From contig CAUFRO010000010.1 of the NCBI GenBank assembly GCA_959027945.1, positions 1 through 57,709 of the forward strand: a stretch of DNA of 57,709 nt, written 5' to 3'. The stretch is from an uncultured Collinsella sp. (GTDB lineage Bacteria > Actinomycetota > Coriobacteriia > Coriobacteriales > Coriobacteriaceae). The position numbers and the translations under genes were made by a program. This document shows, in pieces, positions 41,275 to 50,517 of the stretch. Numbering within the stretch: the stretch's first letter is position 1; the number at the start of each line of letters is the position of its first letter. The notes under the pieces are model-generated. The model was not told the origin of the DNA. It did no database searches and saw only the letters and a list, made by a program, of their open reading frames with translations.

Positions 41275-42711
41275 ATGCCGAATGTCCCCACGACCACCCC
41301 GGGCCCGGATGATACCGAGCACACGCTCGAAGATGTCACCGAAACGATTCCTCTGATTACAAACGTACATGCCGATAAGCAGAGCGGACGCGCGAACGAT
41401 GCGACCGAGATTTCCGATGAAGAGGCATATGCCAAGCTCAAGGCAAAACGTGCCGAACGTCGACGCAAAAAGCTCATCCGACGCGGCATTGCGGCCGGCG
41501 TCGTGGCCGCCATTGTGCTCATCGCCGTTGTCGTGACCTTAGCCATCAACGCACGGCCCGCAGGCAACAACGGGCCGGTGACCGACATGGTGACCGAGGG
41601 CACGTTTACCACAACGGTCGAGGCGAAAGGCCAGCTCAAACCCATTTCGTCCTCAGTGGTCTCCCCTTCTGTCGACGGTACGGTCGATTCGATCAACGTG
41701 CAGGCGGGCCAATCCGTCAACGAGGGCGACGTGCTTATGACCATTAAAAACGACGAGCTCGATCGCAACGTTGCCGAGGCGCAGCGTGCAGTTGCTGCCG
41801 CTCAAGAAGACCTCGCTAATGCGAAGAAAGCCGCAGCTGCCGCTCAGGCCACCCCAACGACGGACGTCGATGGAGCTTCCGCAGCGGCTGGCGTCTCCGC
41901 CGCATCGGCGGACACGAACGCCGTATCGGCCGCGCAGCGCAGCCTCGCATCGGCCCAGGCAAACCTCGATCAGGCGAACGCCAAGGCGGCCAGTCGTACG
42001 GTCACGGCCCCGAGCTCGGGCAGTATCGTGGAGCTCAACGCCAAGGTGGGCGCCACGGTAACAGGCGGCATGATCATGGGCGAAAGCGATACGAGCGGCG
42101 GCAAGCAGTGCATGCAGATCGCCGACCTATCCAAGATGAAGGTGACCGTACAGGTGGGAGAAAAGGACATCGCCAAGATCGCCGTTGGGCAGAGTGCCAA
42201 CGTCACGTATCCCGCGTTTCCCGATATCGTAAGCCAGGGAACGGTCACGGCCATCGCCTCGGTGGCAAACTCCGACGCCGCCAACGGTGGCGGCGGCAGC
42301 GTAACCTTTAACGTCGACATTCTCATAGAGGCGCCCGACGCGCGCCTGAAGCCGGGCATGACGGCCGAGGTATCGGTGGTGACCGAGCAGCTCGACGACG
42401 TGGTGATGGTGCCGACGATGGCGCTCATGACCGAAGACGGCGAACACTATTACGTCAACGTGGCAACCGATGACGAGGGCAAGCATACCCGTCGCGTGAA
42501 GGTGACCGTCGTGACGCAAAACGACAACGAAGCCGTAGTCGGCAAGACACAGGTAAAGCGCGACGACCAGGGCAACGAGATCAACCCCAACGTGCCGGTT
42601 ACCAAGCTGCGCGATGGCGACACCCTCGTCATGGACACCGGAGCGGACGCAACGGCTGAAGGCGGCTACAGCACGGATTCGGGCAGCATGTCTGACGACG
42701 AGGGCATGTAA
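41275..42711 (+). CDS. MacA/HlyD-type membrane fusion (adaptor) protein
   Basis: About 478 residues. A charged cytoplasmic N-terminus (about 70 residues) precedes one membrane helix (GIAAGVVAAIVLIAVVVTLA). Outside are a biotinyl-lipoyl-like half (VEAKGQLKPISSSVVSPSVD), a coiled coil rich in Ala/Gln (about 160-240), the second lipoyl half (VTAPSSGSIVELNAKVG) and a beta-barrel region (LKPGMTAEVSVVTEQL). It ends in an acidic Ser/Gly tail. Adaptors of this type work with MacB-like ABC exporters of peptides or macrolides and, in Gram-positives, link to no outer membrane channel. AAAGGAGA precedes ATG 41275. Its stop overlaps the ATPase start (TAATG). Confidence 0.9.
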   Translation: MPNVPTTTPGPDDTEHTLEDVTETIPLITNVHADKQSGRANDATEISDEEAYAKLKAKRAERRRKKLIRRGIAAGVVAAIVLIAVVVTLAINARPAGNNGPVTDMVTEGTFTTTVEAKGQLKPISSSVVSPSVDGTVDSINVQAGQSVNEGDVLMTIKNDELDRNVAEAQRAVAAAQEDLANAKKAAAAAQATPTTDVDGASAAAGVSAASADTNAVSAAQRSLASAQANLDQANAKAASRTVTAPSSGSIVELNAKVGATVTGGMIMGESDTSGGKQCMQIADLSKMKVTVQVGEKDIAKIAVGQSANVTYPAFPDIVSQGTVTAIASVANSDAANGGGGSVTFNVDILIEAPDARLKPGMTAEVSVVTEQLDDVVMVPTMALMTEDGEHYYVNVATDDEGKHTRRVKVTVVTQNDNEAVVGKTQVKRDDQGNEINPNVPVTKLRDGDTLVMDTGADATAEGGYSTDSGSMSDDEGM

Positions 42712-43484
42712 TGCGTCCCGTTATCGACATCCGCAACGTGCACCGCATTTTTGAGAGCGAGGCGGGTTGCGCCCACATCCTGCACAACGTGAGCCTGGCG
42801 GTAGAACCCGGCGAGTTCGTCGCCATTACCGGCCCTTCGGGCTCGGGCAAGTCAACGCTCATGAACATCCTGGGCTGCCTGGACAAACCGACGGCGGGCG
42901 ACTATTACCTGCAAGGGCTCAACGTGGCCGAGCTCGATGATGACGAGCTCACCGAAGTCCGCGCCCTGAGCATTGGCTTTGTCTTTCAGAGCTTCAACCT
43001 GCTGCCGCGCCTGTCGGTTATCGAAAACGTCATGCTGCCGCTGGCCTACACCAATGTGCCCCGTAGCCATCGCGAAATGCGCGCCGTTCACGCGCTGCAG
43101 GCTGTCACGCTGCCCGTCGACCACTGGGACCACCGCATATCCGAGCTCTCGGGCGGCCAGATGCAGCGCGTCGCAATCGCGCGCGCCCTCGTCAATGACC
43201 CGCCCATCATCCTGGCCGATGAGCCGACGGGAAACCTGGACTCCGCTACCGGAGCGCTTGTGATGGAGACCTTCCATAAGCTCCAGAAGCGCGGCAAAAC
43301 CATCGTGCTTATCACACACGACCCCGGCATCGCCGCCGAGGCCGACCGTGCCGTGACCATCCGCGACGGTCGCATTCACGATGGCGCGTATATTCCACAT
43401 GCACCGCGGACCCTGCGCAGCGCCGTGGATAGCCTGCCCATGATTTCCGCCTCCGCCAACCCGCCGAAAGGAGAGATGACATGA
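42711..43484 (+). CDS. ABC transporter ATP-binding protein (MacB/LolD-type)
   Basis: 257 residues. Walker A is ITGPSGSGKSTLMNIL (about 42-49), the Q loop is FVFQSFNLLPRLSVIENV, the signature is LSGGQMQRVAIARALV, Walker B is IILADEPTGNLDS, and the H-loop is LITHDPG. It belongs to the MacB/LolD/FtsE subgroup that powers mechanotransmission rather than classic transport. The start overlaps the adaptor stop by one base and the end overlaps the permease by four, so the three proteins are coupled. The likely role is export of an antimicrobial peptide or lipid-linked compound; the substrate is unknown. Confidence 0.93.
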   Translation: MRPVIDIRNVHRIFESEAGCAHILHNVSLAVEPGEFVAITGPSGSGKSTLMNILGCLDKPTAGDYYLQGLNVAELDDDELTEVRALSIGFVFQSFNLLPRLSVIENVMLPLAYTNVPRSHREMRAVHALQAVTLPVDHWDHRISELSGGQMQRVAIARALVNDPPIILADEPTGNLDSATGALVMETFHKLQKRGKTIVLITHDPGIAAEADRAVTIRDGRIHDGAYIPHAPRTLRSAVDSLPMISASANPPKGEMT

Positions 43485-44695
43485 GCGCCCGCGATCTCAT
43501 CCAGGAAGCCCTTCACTCGCTCGAGGCCAACAAGGGGCGCAGCCTGCTCACCATCCTGGGCATTGTCATCGGCATCGCCTCGGTTATCGCCATGACTTCG
43601 CTCATCGGCGGCATCCAAAACAGCCTGGTCAACAGCCTGGGCCTCAATGCGGCACGCATGGTGCAAATCTATTCGTCGCAAGAACTCACAGAGTCGGACA
43701 TCGAGAAGCTTCAAAAACTGGTGCCGCAGATAGAGCAGATCGGCATTGTCGACAGCGCGTATACCGAGTACAAGACCGGCGATAAAAGCTATACCGTCAT
43801 GGCACAGGGTGTCGATAGCGACATGCTCGACGCCGTGGGGGCCGGAAAGCTCGTTGCGGGGCGTACCTATTCCCAGGCCGAGTCTCAATCAGGCTCGCGC
43901 GTGGCGCTCATCAGCCGCGGCGGCGCCGATCAGCTTTACGGCAACGAACAGGATGCGCTGGGGAAAACCATCAAGGTGTCCAACGGCGAGGTGCAGATTG
44001 TCGGCGTGATTGACGGCGACAGCGACTCCATGGGCTCGCTCACGCTGTATATGCCACGCGAAACCATCTCCGGCCTGTTTGGCGACGAGAATCCTTCATT
44101 CCCCAGCGTGACGGCACTCGCCGCCGAGGGCACGGACATGGATGAGCTCTGCAAAACCATCGAGTCCAAGGTGCGCGCGATAAAGGGCATCGCGGAGGAT
44201 GATGAGTACGACAGTGTATCGGCGACCTCCATGAAAAGCGCTATCGATGCACTCAACTCCTTTATGGGCGCATTCTCGCTCATCATGGGTGCTGTCGCCA
44301 GCATCTCGCTGCTTGTCGGCGGTATCGGCATTATGAATATGATGCTCACCAACGTGACTGAGCGCATCCGCGAGATCGGCATCCGCCGCGCTCTGGGCGC
44401 AAGTCGTCGCGATATCACCGCCCAGTTTTTGGCCGAGTCCTCGGCGCTGTGCGTCACCGGCGGACTGCTAGGTGTCCTGATTGGCTATCTGCTGGCATGG
44501 GGCCTCACGTTCTTTGCCGCAAGCTCGGGCATCATGAGCGAGTTTGGAGCTACCGGGACGATCACGCCAAGCTTCTCCATTACGACAGTGTTGAGCGCGT
44601 TTGCCGTATCGGTCGGCATCGGCGTAATCTTTGGCTTCTATCCCGCTCGCCGCGCAGCAAAGCTCGACCCGGTGGAATGCCTACGCTACCAGTAA
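43481..44695 (+). CDS. ABC transporter permease (MacB/FtsX family)
   Basis: 404 residues with the MacB layout: N-terminal helix (LLTILGIVIGIASVIAMTSL, about 21-41), a long extracellular periplasmic-core-type domain (about 45-265), then three helices near 270-295, 325-350 and 365-390, with the family pattern NMMLTNVTERIREIGIRRAL and FGFYPARRAAKLDPVECLRY at the end. It is the membrane part of the efflux system with the two genes before it (ATGA overlap). Its stop is followed 13 bp later by a palindromic repeat (44708-44776), which may serve as transcript end. Confidence 0.92.
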   Translation: MSARDLIQEALHSLEANKGRSLLTILGIVIGIASVIAMTSLIGGIQNSLVNSLGLNAARMVQIYSSQELTESDIEKLQKLVPQIEQIGIVDSAYTEYKTGDKSYTVMAQGVDSDMLDAVGAGKLVAGRTYSQAESQSGSRVALISRGGADQLYGNEQDALGKTIKVSNGEVQIVGVIDGDSDSMGSLTLYMPRETISGLFGDENPSFPSVTALAAEGTDMDELCKTIESKVRAIKGIAEDDEYDSVSATSMKSAIDALNSFMGAFSLIMGAVASISLLVGGIGIMNMMLTNVTERIREIGIRRALGASRRDITAQFLAESSALCVTGGLLGVLIGYLLAWGLTFFAASSGIMSEFGATGTITPSFSITTVLSAFAVSVGIGVIFGFYPARRAAKLDPVECLRYQ

Positions 44696-44707
44696 GCCAC
44701 CACCAAC

Positions 44708-44776
44708 AAGTTGCGGTGAATTAGGGACTGAATATGCTATCTAGCAGCAAAAACAGACACTATTTCACCGCAACTT
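44708..44776. repeat. Hairpin repeat element, copy 2 (GTTGCGGTGAAATA type)
   Basis: Arms of 23 nt (44708-44730 and 44754-44776, three mismatches; the outer 13 are perfect) with a 23-nt loop. The arm sequence matches copy 1 at 28472-28536 in nearly every position (AAGTTGCGGTGAA-TAG-G-CTG). Confidence 0.8.
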
Positions 44777-44785
44777 ATTGAAGGG

Positions 44786-44887
44786 CTGCTTGCGCCAGTT
44801 CCGGGCGTCGTCCTCGAGCTATTGGCGGATGACGGTCTTGTACGGTTCGAGCTTGCTCGAGGCGCTCCTCCTCGCGGGCGGGAGGGC
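44786..44887 (-). pseudogene. IS21-family transposase (IstA) remnant with a nonsense codon
   Basis: One minus-strand frame reads ASSKLEPYKTVIRQ, then TAG at 44819-44821, then LEDDARNWRKQ. This resembles the IstA segment SKLDPYKxxIxxWLExDxxxxRKQ, in which Trp stands where the TAG is. Only about 34 codons remain, and no inverted ends or istB were found. It lies between the hairpin element and cbiJ. Confidence 0.6.
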
Positions 44888-44906
44888 ACGCAGGCGCGGC
44901 GAGCGC

Positions 44907-45680
44907 CTAGCGCGCGAACTCCCGTAAGAGCGCGTCTTCCACTTCCCTAAGCGAAAGGGCCCCGCCTCCCTCGGCGGGACGGGCGACCACGATACAGCGC
45001 GCTCCCACGTCGCGCGCGGAGGCGATCTTCTCGGCCGTGCCGCCTACGGTTCCCGAGTCCTTGGTCACAAGCCACTGGGCGCCCACCTGCCGAAGCATCG
45101 CCTCGTTGAGCTCGCGGGTGAAGGGCCCCTGCATGCCGATGACGTGCGACGGCGAAAACCCCGCGTCGATGCACTTCGTTATAGCACCGGGCAGAGGGAG
45201 CACACGCACGAAGAAGCGCTCCGCGAAATCGGCGACGCGCGTGTAGGGAGCAAGCTCCTTGCTCCCCGTCGTGAGAAGCGCGCGACCCGGGTTCTCGGAG
45301 AGAAAGCGCGCCGCGCAGGCGATCGACGCGACCGACACGACGCCTTTGGGCAGCGCCTCGACCGGGCGCGTAAGGCGCAGGCATCGTGCACCCACGGCGA
45401 GCGAAGCGGCCCGGATGTTGCCGCTTGCGAGCGTAGCGAAGGGGTGCGTGGCGTCGACGACGATGCGCGCGCCGGAAAGCTCACGCTCCATGTCGGCCTC
45501 GTCGAGCCTACCCGCATGCACCTCGATGCCCGGAAGCTCGCCCAAAAGCTCGCCTCCGTACTCGGTTGCCGCGTAGGCACGGGCGGGGATTCCCGCCCCG
45601 CTCGCCCATTCGCACAGGAGGCGGCCCTCGGTGGTGCCGGCGAAGATGCGCAGCGCCGGCGCGGATGCGGGCGCCGTCAC
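44907..45680 (-). CDS. cbiJ: Cobalt-precorrin-6A reductase
   Basis: About 257 residues. It begins with the nucleotide-binding LRIFAGTTEGRLLCEWA and contains VVDATHPFA and LLTTGSKELAPY, with TKDSGTVGG near the end, as in CbiJ/CobK. It reduces cobalt-precorrin-6A with NAD(P)H in the corrin ring pathway. GTG 45680 overlaps the cbiC stop (GTGA); the much longer frame to 45950 lies inside cbiC. It is the last gene of the visible cob operon. Downstream lie the IS21 remnant and the hairpin element, and no T-rich terminator was seen. Confidence 0.92.
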   Translation of the reverse strand: MTAPASAPALRIFAGTTEGRLLCEWASGAGIPARAYAATEYGGELLGELPGIEVHAGRLDEADMERELSGARIVVDATHPFATLASGNIRAASLAVGARCLRLTRPVEALPKGVVSVASIACAARFLSENPGRALLTTGSKELAPYTRVADFAERFFVRVLPLPGAITKCIDAGFSPSHVIGMQGPFTRELNEAMLRQVGAQWLVTKDSGTVGGTAEKIASARDVGARCIVVARPAEGGGALSLREVEDALLREFAR

Positions 45681-46318
45681 TTCGGGCCGCCTGGGCGCGT
45701 GATCTGGTAGAGCAGCGCGTTCATAATGGCGGCCGCCACGGTCGAGCCGCCCTTGCGACCCCTCGCGACGATGGCCGGCACGCGTCGCGCGAGTAGCTCC
45801 TCTTTCGCCTCGACCACGTTCACAAACCCGACCGGCACCCCAACGACGAGCGCGGGCGCGATCTTCCCCGCGTCCATGAGCTCGGCGAGGCGCAGAAGTG
45901 CTGTGGGAGCGTTGCCGACGGCCACGATAAGCGGACCCTCGATGCCGCAAGCTTTGTCCATGCTCGCAACGGCGCGAGTCGTGCCCGCAGCGCGCGCGGC
46001 CGCGGCGACATCAGGGTCGGCCATGTAGCACACGGCCTTGCAACCGAGCTTCGCGAGCGCGGGCTTGCTTATGCCTGCGAGCGCCATGTTCGTATCGGTA
46101 AGCACCGTAGCCCCTGCGCGCAGTGCGTCGAGCGCACAGTGCGCGGCGTCATGGGTGAACACGAGGGAATCGGCGTACGAGAAGTCGGCAGTGGTGTGGA
46201 TGACGCGCTTCACGACGGGCTCTTCGAGCGGCGGGAACGTGCGGCCGCCGAGCTCTTCGGTGATGATTTCAAAGCTGCGCCGCTCGATGTCGCCGGGCGC
46301 CATCTCCTTGGAATCCAT
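45677..46318 (-). CDS. cbiC: Cobalt-precorrin-8 methylmutase
   Basis: 213 residues, normal length. It contains KRVIHTTADFSYADSL with the catalytic His, VLTDTNMALAGIS, VGNAPTALLRL, and VVGVPVGFVNVVEAKEEL. The enzyme moves a methyl group from C11 to C12, forming cobyrinate. The ATG at 46318 directly follows the stop of cobO, and the stop overlaps the cbiJ start, so the gene is translated as part of a coupled series. Confidence 0.96.
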   Translation of the reverse strand: MDSKEMAPGDIERRSFEIITEELGGRTFPPLEEPVVKRVIHTTADFSYADSLVFTHDAAHCALDALRAGATVLTDTNMALAGISKPALAKLGCKAVCYMADPDVAAAARAAGTTRAVASMDKACGIEGPLIVAVGNAPTALLRLAELMDAGKIAPALVVGVPVGFVNVVEAKEELLARRVPAIVARGRKGGSTVAAAIMNALLYQITRPGGPK

Positions 46319-46834
46319 CTAGTACTCCACTCCTTCCCTTGCACATATCCCCTGCTCGTAGGGGTGTTTCTCGCACCGCATCTCGGTTATGTAGTCGGCC
46401 TTCTCCACGATCTTGCGGGAAGGCGCGCGCCCGGTGAGCGCTACTTCGACGCCGCGCGCGGACATATCGAGCGCGCGGTCCACGAGCGCCTCGTCGACAA
46501 GCCCCTTCGAAAGCGCGTCGAGCGCCTCGTCGAGCACGAGCAGCCCCTCCTGCGCGCCCTCGAGCTCGGCGAGCGCGGAAGCGAGGTTCCCATCGTGCAA
46601 CTCGCGCGTCGCGGCAAGTTCTTCCGACGTCATGGACCAGGTAAACTTGTCCGACGCCTTCCCCGCGAACACGGGCACGCCGAAATGCTCGGCGAGCAGG
46701 CGCGCCTCCCCGCTTTCGCCGTCTTTCAGGAACTGCACAACGACGACGCGGCGGCCTGCGGCGAGCATGCGAAGGGCGAGCCCCATCGCCGCCGTGGTCT
46801 TGCCTTTGCCGTCGCCATGATACACGTGGATCAT
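46319..46834 (-). CDS. cobO: Corrinoid adenosyltransferase (CobO/BtuR type)
   Basis: 171 residues. The P-loop at the very N-terminus, VYHGDGKGKTTAAMGLALR, followed by VVVVQFLKDGES and LLVLDEALDALSKG, identifies the CobA/CobO/BtuR family. It attaches the 5'-deoxyadenosyl group from ATP to Co(I) corrinoid. The family C-terminal pattern DYITEMRCEKHPYEQGI is present. The ATG at 46834 overlaps the cbiP stop by four bases. It can act in both synthesis and salvage of B12. Confidence 0.95.
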   Translation of the reverse strand: MIHVYHGDGKGKTTAAMGLALRMLAAGRRVVVVQFLKDGESGEARLLAEHFGVPVFAGKASDKFTWSMTSEELAATRELHDGNLASALAELEGAQEGLLVLDEALDALSKGLVDEALVDRALDMSARGVEVALTGRAPSRKIVEKADYITEMRCEKHPYEQGICAREGVEY

Positions 46835-48330
46835 ACGCCCTCCTCGATAATGCGGTAGACATACTCCATGTCGAGCGCCCCGCGCACGGAGTCGGCCAGG
46901 CGGTCGAACTCGCGCGCACGGTGATCGGCCGCGGACACCGCGCCCTCAGCACCCACGACGCTCTCGGGCAGGCCGCGCATGCGCGCGAGCGAGCGCGCGA
47001 GGGCGAGTGCCACCCCCGGTTCGTCGAACAGGCCGTGGAGATAGGTTCCGAACACGTTTCCGCAGGCCGCGCCTTCTGGTTTGCCGCCAATCGTGCCCGC
47101 AGGGGCGCAGGAGACGGTCGTTTCGCCGTCGTGAATCTCGTACCCGCGCGCCGTCATGCCGTTCCACACCGAGAACGCGCCTTGGGCGCCCGTGATGCGC
47201 AGCTCCGACTGGGCGAGGCGCTTTTCCTCCTTGAACACCGTACTTGCAGGGATGAGCCCGAGCCCGCGCGCGGTGCCAGCGCCTTCCCTGCCGTGCGGGT
47301 CGGAAAGCTCGTCTCCCAAAAGCTGGTAGCCTCCGCATATGCCGAGCACCGGCGTGCCCGCGCCCGAAAGCGCGCGTACACAGGCTCCGATGCCGCTAGC
47401 CGCAAGCCAGCGCGCGTCGTCGACCGTGGACTTCGAGCCGGGAAGCACCACCAGGTCGGGTCGGCCCAGATCGGTCGTCGAGGAAACGTAGCGCACGCCC
47501 ATGCCGGGCACGCGCGAAAGCGGGTCGAAGTCGGTGAAGTTCGACAGATGCGGAAGGCGCACGACGGCGACGTCGATGACGCCGCGCGCCTCGCGGGCAG
47601 ATAGGCGCGGCGCGAGCGAGTCCTCGTCGTCCAGGTCGAGCGTAAGATACGGCACGACCCCCACGACGGGAACCCCGCACATCTTCTCGAGCGGGGCCAA
47701 ACCCGGGCGCAGGATTTCCACATCGCCGCGGAACTTGTTTACCACAAGCCCCCGCAAAAGCGCACGATCCTCGGGCGCAAAGAGCGCGACCGTGCCGTAG
47801 AGCTGGGCAAACACCCCGCCTGGGTCGATGTCGCCCGCGAGCAGCACGGGGGAGGACACGGCGCGCGCGAGCCCCATGTTGACGATGTCGTTTTCGGCAA
47901 GGTTGATTTCGACGGGGCTGCCGGCGCCCTCGATGACGATGACGTCGTTTTCCTCCGTGAGCGAATCGAACGCCTCCAAAATCTGCGGCATGAGCGCCTT
48001 CTTTCGCGCGAAGTAGTCCCTCGCAGCGAAGGCTCCCTGCGCCTTGCCGGCCACGATGAGCTGGCTTCGGTGGTCGCTTTCGGGCTTGAGCAGGATGGGG
48101 TTCATGCGCACGTCGGGCGCGATGCCGCACGCCTCGGCCTGCATGATCTGGGCACGCCCCATCTCGAGCCCGTCGGCCGTGACACCGCTGTTGAGCGCCA
48201 TGTTCTGGCTCTTGAAGGGAGCCACGCGCAGGCCGTCCTGCGAAAGCACGCGGCACAGCCCCGCCGCAAGCAGGCTCTTCCCCGCGTTCGACATGGTGCC
48301 CTGGATCATGATGGGCTTCGCCCTACCCAC
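46831..48330 (-). CDS. cbiP: Cobyric acid synthase
   Basis: About 499 residues. The N-terminal dethiobiotin-synthetase-like ATPase has IMIQGTMSNAGKSLLAAGLC, FKSQNMALNS and VIVIEGAGSPVEINL. The C-terminal class I amidotransferase has the nucleophile in VLGICGGYQLLG and a His in YLHGLFDEPG. It amidates four side chains of adenosylcobyrinate diamide with glutamine. The start is GTG 48330, with a perfect AAGGAGGT 8 nt upstream, overlapping the cobD stop. The open frame to 48468 is inside cobD. The position before cobO is consistent with acting on adenosylated substrate. Confidence 0.95.
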   Translation of the reverse strand: MGRAKPIMIQGTMSNAGKSLLAAGLCRVLSQDGLRVAPFKSQNMALNSGVTADGLEMGRAQIMQAEACGIAPDVRMNPILLKPESDHRSQLIVAGKAQGAFAARDYFARKKALMPQILEAFDSLTEENDVIVIEGAGSPVEINLAENDIVNMGLARAVSSPVLLAGDIDPGGVFAQLYGTVALFAPEDRALLRGLVVNKFRGDVEILRPGLAPLEKMCGVPVVGVVPYLTLDLDDEDSLAPRLSAREARGVIDVAVVRLPHLSNFTDFDPLSRVPGMGVRYVSSTTDLGRPDLVVLPGSKSTVDDARWLAASGIGACVRALSGAGTPVLGICGGYQLLGDELSDPHGREGAGTARGLGLIPASTVFKEEKRLAQSELRITGAQGAFSVWNGMTARGYEIHDGETTVSCAPAGTIGGKPEGAACGNVFGTYLHGLFDEPGVALALARSLARMRGLPESVVGAEGAVSAADHRAREFDRLADSVRGALDMEYVYRIIEEGV

Positions 48331-49546
48331 GGGTATCGACCTCCTTCGCAGAGCCTCGGCCATCCGCGCCCGCCATAGCGTCGCTGCAAGAAGCGCCGCC
48401 CCGTTCGTCGGGTTCGCCTTCGCCCGATGCGCCTTCCGCCCGAAGCGCGCGGCTGAACGCCATCGCAAGCCGGGCGTTCTCCTTGCGCGTGCGCACCGCG
48501 ACGCGGCACCAGAAACGGGACAGTACCGAAAACGAGTCGCACGTGCGGACCAAAACCCCCTGTTTATACAGGCGCTCGGGGATGTCTTTCGCCGGTGTCC
48601 GGACTAAAAGGAAGTTCGCATCCGACGGCACGACGGAAAGCCCGAGCGAGGAGAGCTCGTGGGAAAGCCACGCTCGCTCGCCCGCCAATACATCGCGCGT
48701 GCGCGAGACGTATTCGACGTCTTCCAGGGCGGCGATACCCGCGGCCTCGGCGACCGAGGAGACGGGCCACGCCTGCCCCGCCCGGCGAATCCCCTCGAGG
48801 AGTTGGGCGTTTCCGCTGATCAGATATCCTAACCGCAACCCCGCCATTCCGTAGAGCTTGGTGAATGCGGAGAGCACGGCCACATGGCGCGAACACGCGG
48901 CGCGTGCGGCCACGCTCCTTTCGCGGGCGTCGGGCGCAAATCCGAGGAAGCACTCGTCCACGACGAGCAGCGCGCCCACCTGCTCGCAGCGGCAAGCCGC
49001 GGCATCGATCACGCGGGGGTCGACGAGGCGCCCCGTCGGGTTGTTCGGATTGCAGATATACGCCACGTCTCCCGGCCCCTCGATCGCGCGGGCGAAGGAG
49101 GCGGGCACGTCGAAGTCGTCCGCTTCGGAGAGCGGGAACTCCTGCACGCATGCGCCGTAGTACGATGCCGCCTCCGCATATTCAGAGAACGTCGGCGCGC
49201 ACACGACGATGCGTTTCGGGCGCACCGCCGCGGCGAGCCGCCAAATGATGTCGGACGCGCCCGCGCCGCAGACGATAGTATCTTCGGGAATGCCCTGGGC
49301 ACGCGCTAGGGCGCGAACGAGGGCGAGGCTTTCCCTATCGGGGTAGGCGTCGATTCGAGAAAGCGCCTTGCAAGCTGCGGCAACGGCGCGCGGCGAGGGG
49401 CCTGCCGGATTCACGTTCACCGAGAAGTCAATGAGGTCGGAGGCGCCCCCTTCGCAAGCGATGCCGAGCGATTGCGTGCTACCCCCATGCGCACGGGCGC
49501 GCAGGATTCCCCCGGCAGCCCGGGACGCGGCGTGGTCTTCCCTCAT
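48323..49546 (-). CDS. cobD: Threonine-phosphate decarboxylase (CobD, PLP enzyme)
   Basis: About 407 residues of the class I aminotransferase fold, near HisC: LIDFSVNVNPAGPSP, AYPDRESLALVRALA, CGAGASDIIWRLA, YICNPNNPTGRLVD, VVDECFLGFA, the PLP-Lys in SAFTKLYGMAGLRLGYL, and RFWCRVAVRT. In the cob cluster this is the decarboxylase that makes (R)-1-amino-2-propanol phosphate for the nucleotide loop, not histidinol-phosphate aminotransferase. The ATG at 49546 overlaps the cbiB stop (ATGA). The C-terminal 45 residues (GASGEGEPDERGGASC and onward) are an unusual Gly/Asp/Ser-rich extension. Nomenclature note: cobD here is the Salmonella CobD. Confidence 0.92.
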   Translation of the reverse strand: MREDHAASRAAGGILRARAHGGSTQSLGIACEGGASDLIDFSVNVNPAGPSPRAVAAACKALSRIDAYPDRESLALVRALARAQGIPEDTIVCGAGASDIIWRLAAAVRPKRIVVCAPTFSEYAEAASYYGACVQEFPLSEADDFDVPASFARAIEGPGDVAYICNPNNPTGRLVDPRVIDAAACRCEQVGALLVVDECFLGFAPDARERSVAARAACSRHVAVLSAFTKLYGMAGLRLGYLISGNAQLLEGIRRAGQAWPVSSVAEAAGIAALEDVEYVSRTRDVLAGERAWLSHELSSLGLSVVPSDANFLLVRTPAKDIPERLYKQGVLVRTCDSFSVLSRFWCRVAVRTRKENARLAMAFSRALRAEGASGEGEPDERGGASCSDAMAGADGRGSAKEVDTRG

Positions 49547-50517
49547 ACCATCGCCCCCACGGCGAGCACGACCGCCGCGCGTGCGGCACCGAAGACGACG
49601 AGCGCGCATACGGACGCGGCGAGCATGAGCCTAGTCGCCCGGGCGATGTCGCTCCATTCAATTTCACGGGACGCGTCGCCTATCGTCGGTTTCTCAACGA
49701 GCTTGCCGAAATACACCGCGGGTCCTGCCAGGCGCAGCCCGAGCGCGCCCGCACACGCTGACTCGGTCTGCGCCGAGTTGGGGCTCGCATGGCGACGCCT
49801 GTCGCGGCGCCAGATGCGCGCCGCCCCGCGAGCATCGAGCCCGACGATCGGGCACACGGCGATCATGAACAGGGCCGATAAGCGCGAGGGAATCCAGTTC
49901 ACCGCATCGTCGAGGCGCGCCGAGGCGCAGCCGAAGTCGATGTAGCGCTCGTTTTTGTAGCCCACCATGCTGTCGAGCGTGTTCACCGCCTTGTACGCCA
50001 TGCCCAAGGGCGCACCCCCGATCATAAGGTAGAAAAGCGGCGCGATGACGCCGTCGCTCGCGTTCTCCGCCACCGTTTCCACGGCGGCGCGCGCAACGCC
50101 CTGCTCGTCGAGAACAGACGTGTCGCGTCCCACGATGAGCCCGACGGCTTCGCGAGCCGCGACAAGGCCGCCCTTCGAGAACGCGCGGGCCACGGCCAGG
50201 CTCTGGCGGCGCAGCTCGCATGCCGCGAGAATCTGATAGCTCGCCCATGCCTCGGCCACGAAGCGCAAGCCGGGGTGAACCATGCCGCAAAGATGCAGGA
50301 TTCCCAAGGTCAAAAGCCCACACGCAAGCGGAAGCGCCACGGCGAGCACAAGCCCTGAGGCGCGCGTGCCCGCGGACGTTTGCGGGAATGAGCCCCGCAG
50401 GCGGCCTTCGGCCCACGTGATCGCGCGCCCCATGGCGACAACGGGATGGGGAAGCCAGCGCGGGTCGCCGAAGGCAAGGTCGGCTGCGAACCCGGCGGCG
50501 GCGGCAAGAATCGTCAT
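49543..50517 (-). CDS. cbiB: Adenosylcobinamide-phosphate synthase (CbiB)
   Basis: About 324 residues, integral membrane protein with several hydrophobic helices. The family pattern LAFGDPRWLPHPVVAMGRAI opens the protein, followed by VETVAENASDGVIAPLFYLM, GGAPLGMAYKAVNTLDSMVG and the PNSAQTESACAGALGLRLAG region. It links aminopropanol (phosphate) to cobyric acid. ATG 50517 shares a base with the upstream stop (TGATG). The very long frame to 50796 is inside the upstream gene. Order cbiB-cobD-cbiP matches many B12 operons. Confidence 0.95.
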   Translation of the reverse strand: MTILAAAAGFAADLAFGDPRWLPHPVVAMGRAITWAEGRLRGSFPQTSAGTRASGLVLAVALPLACGLLTLGILHLCGMVHPGLRFVAEAWASYQILAACELRRQSLAVARAFSKGGLVAAREAVGLIVGRDTSVLDEQGVARAAVETVAENASDGVIAPLFYLMIGGAPLGMAYKAVNTLDSMVGYKNERYIDFGCASARLDDAVNWIPSRLSALFMIAVCPIVGLDARGAARIWRRDRRRHASPNSAQTESACAGALGLRLAGPAVYFGKLVEKPTIGDASREIEWSDIARATRLMLAASVCALVVFGAARAAVVLAVGAMV

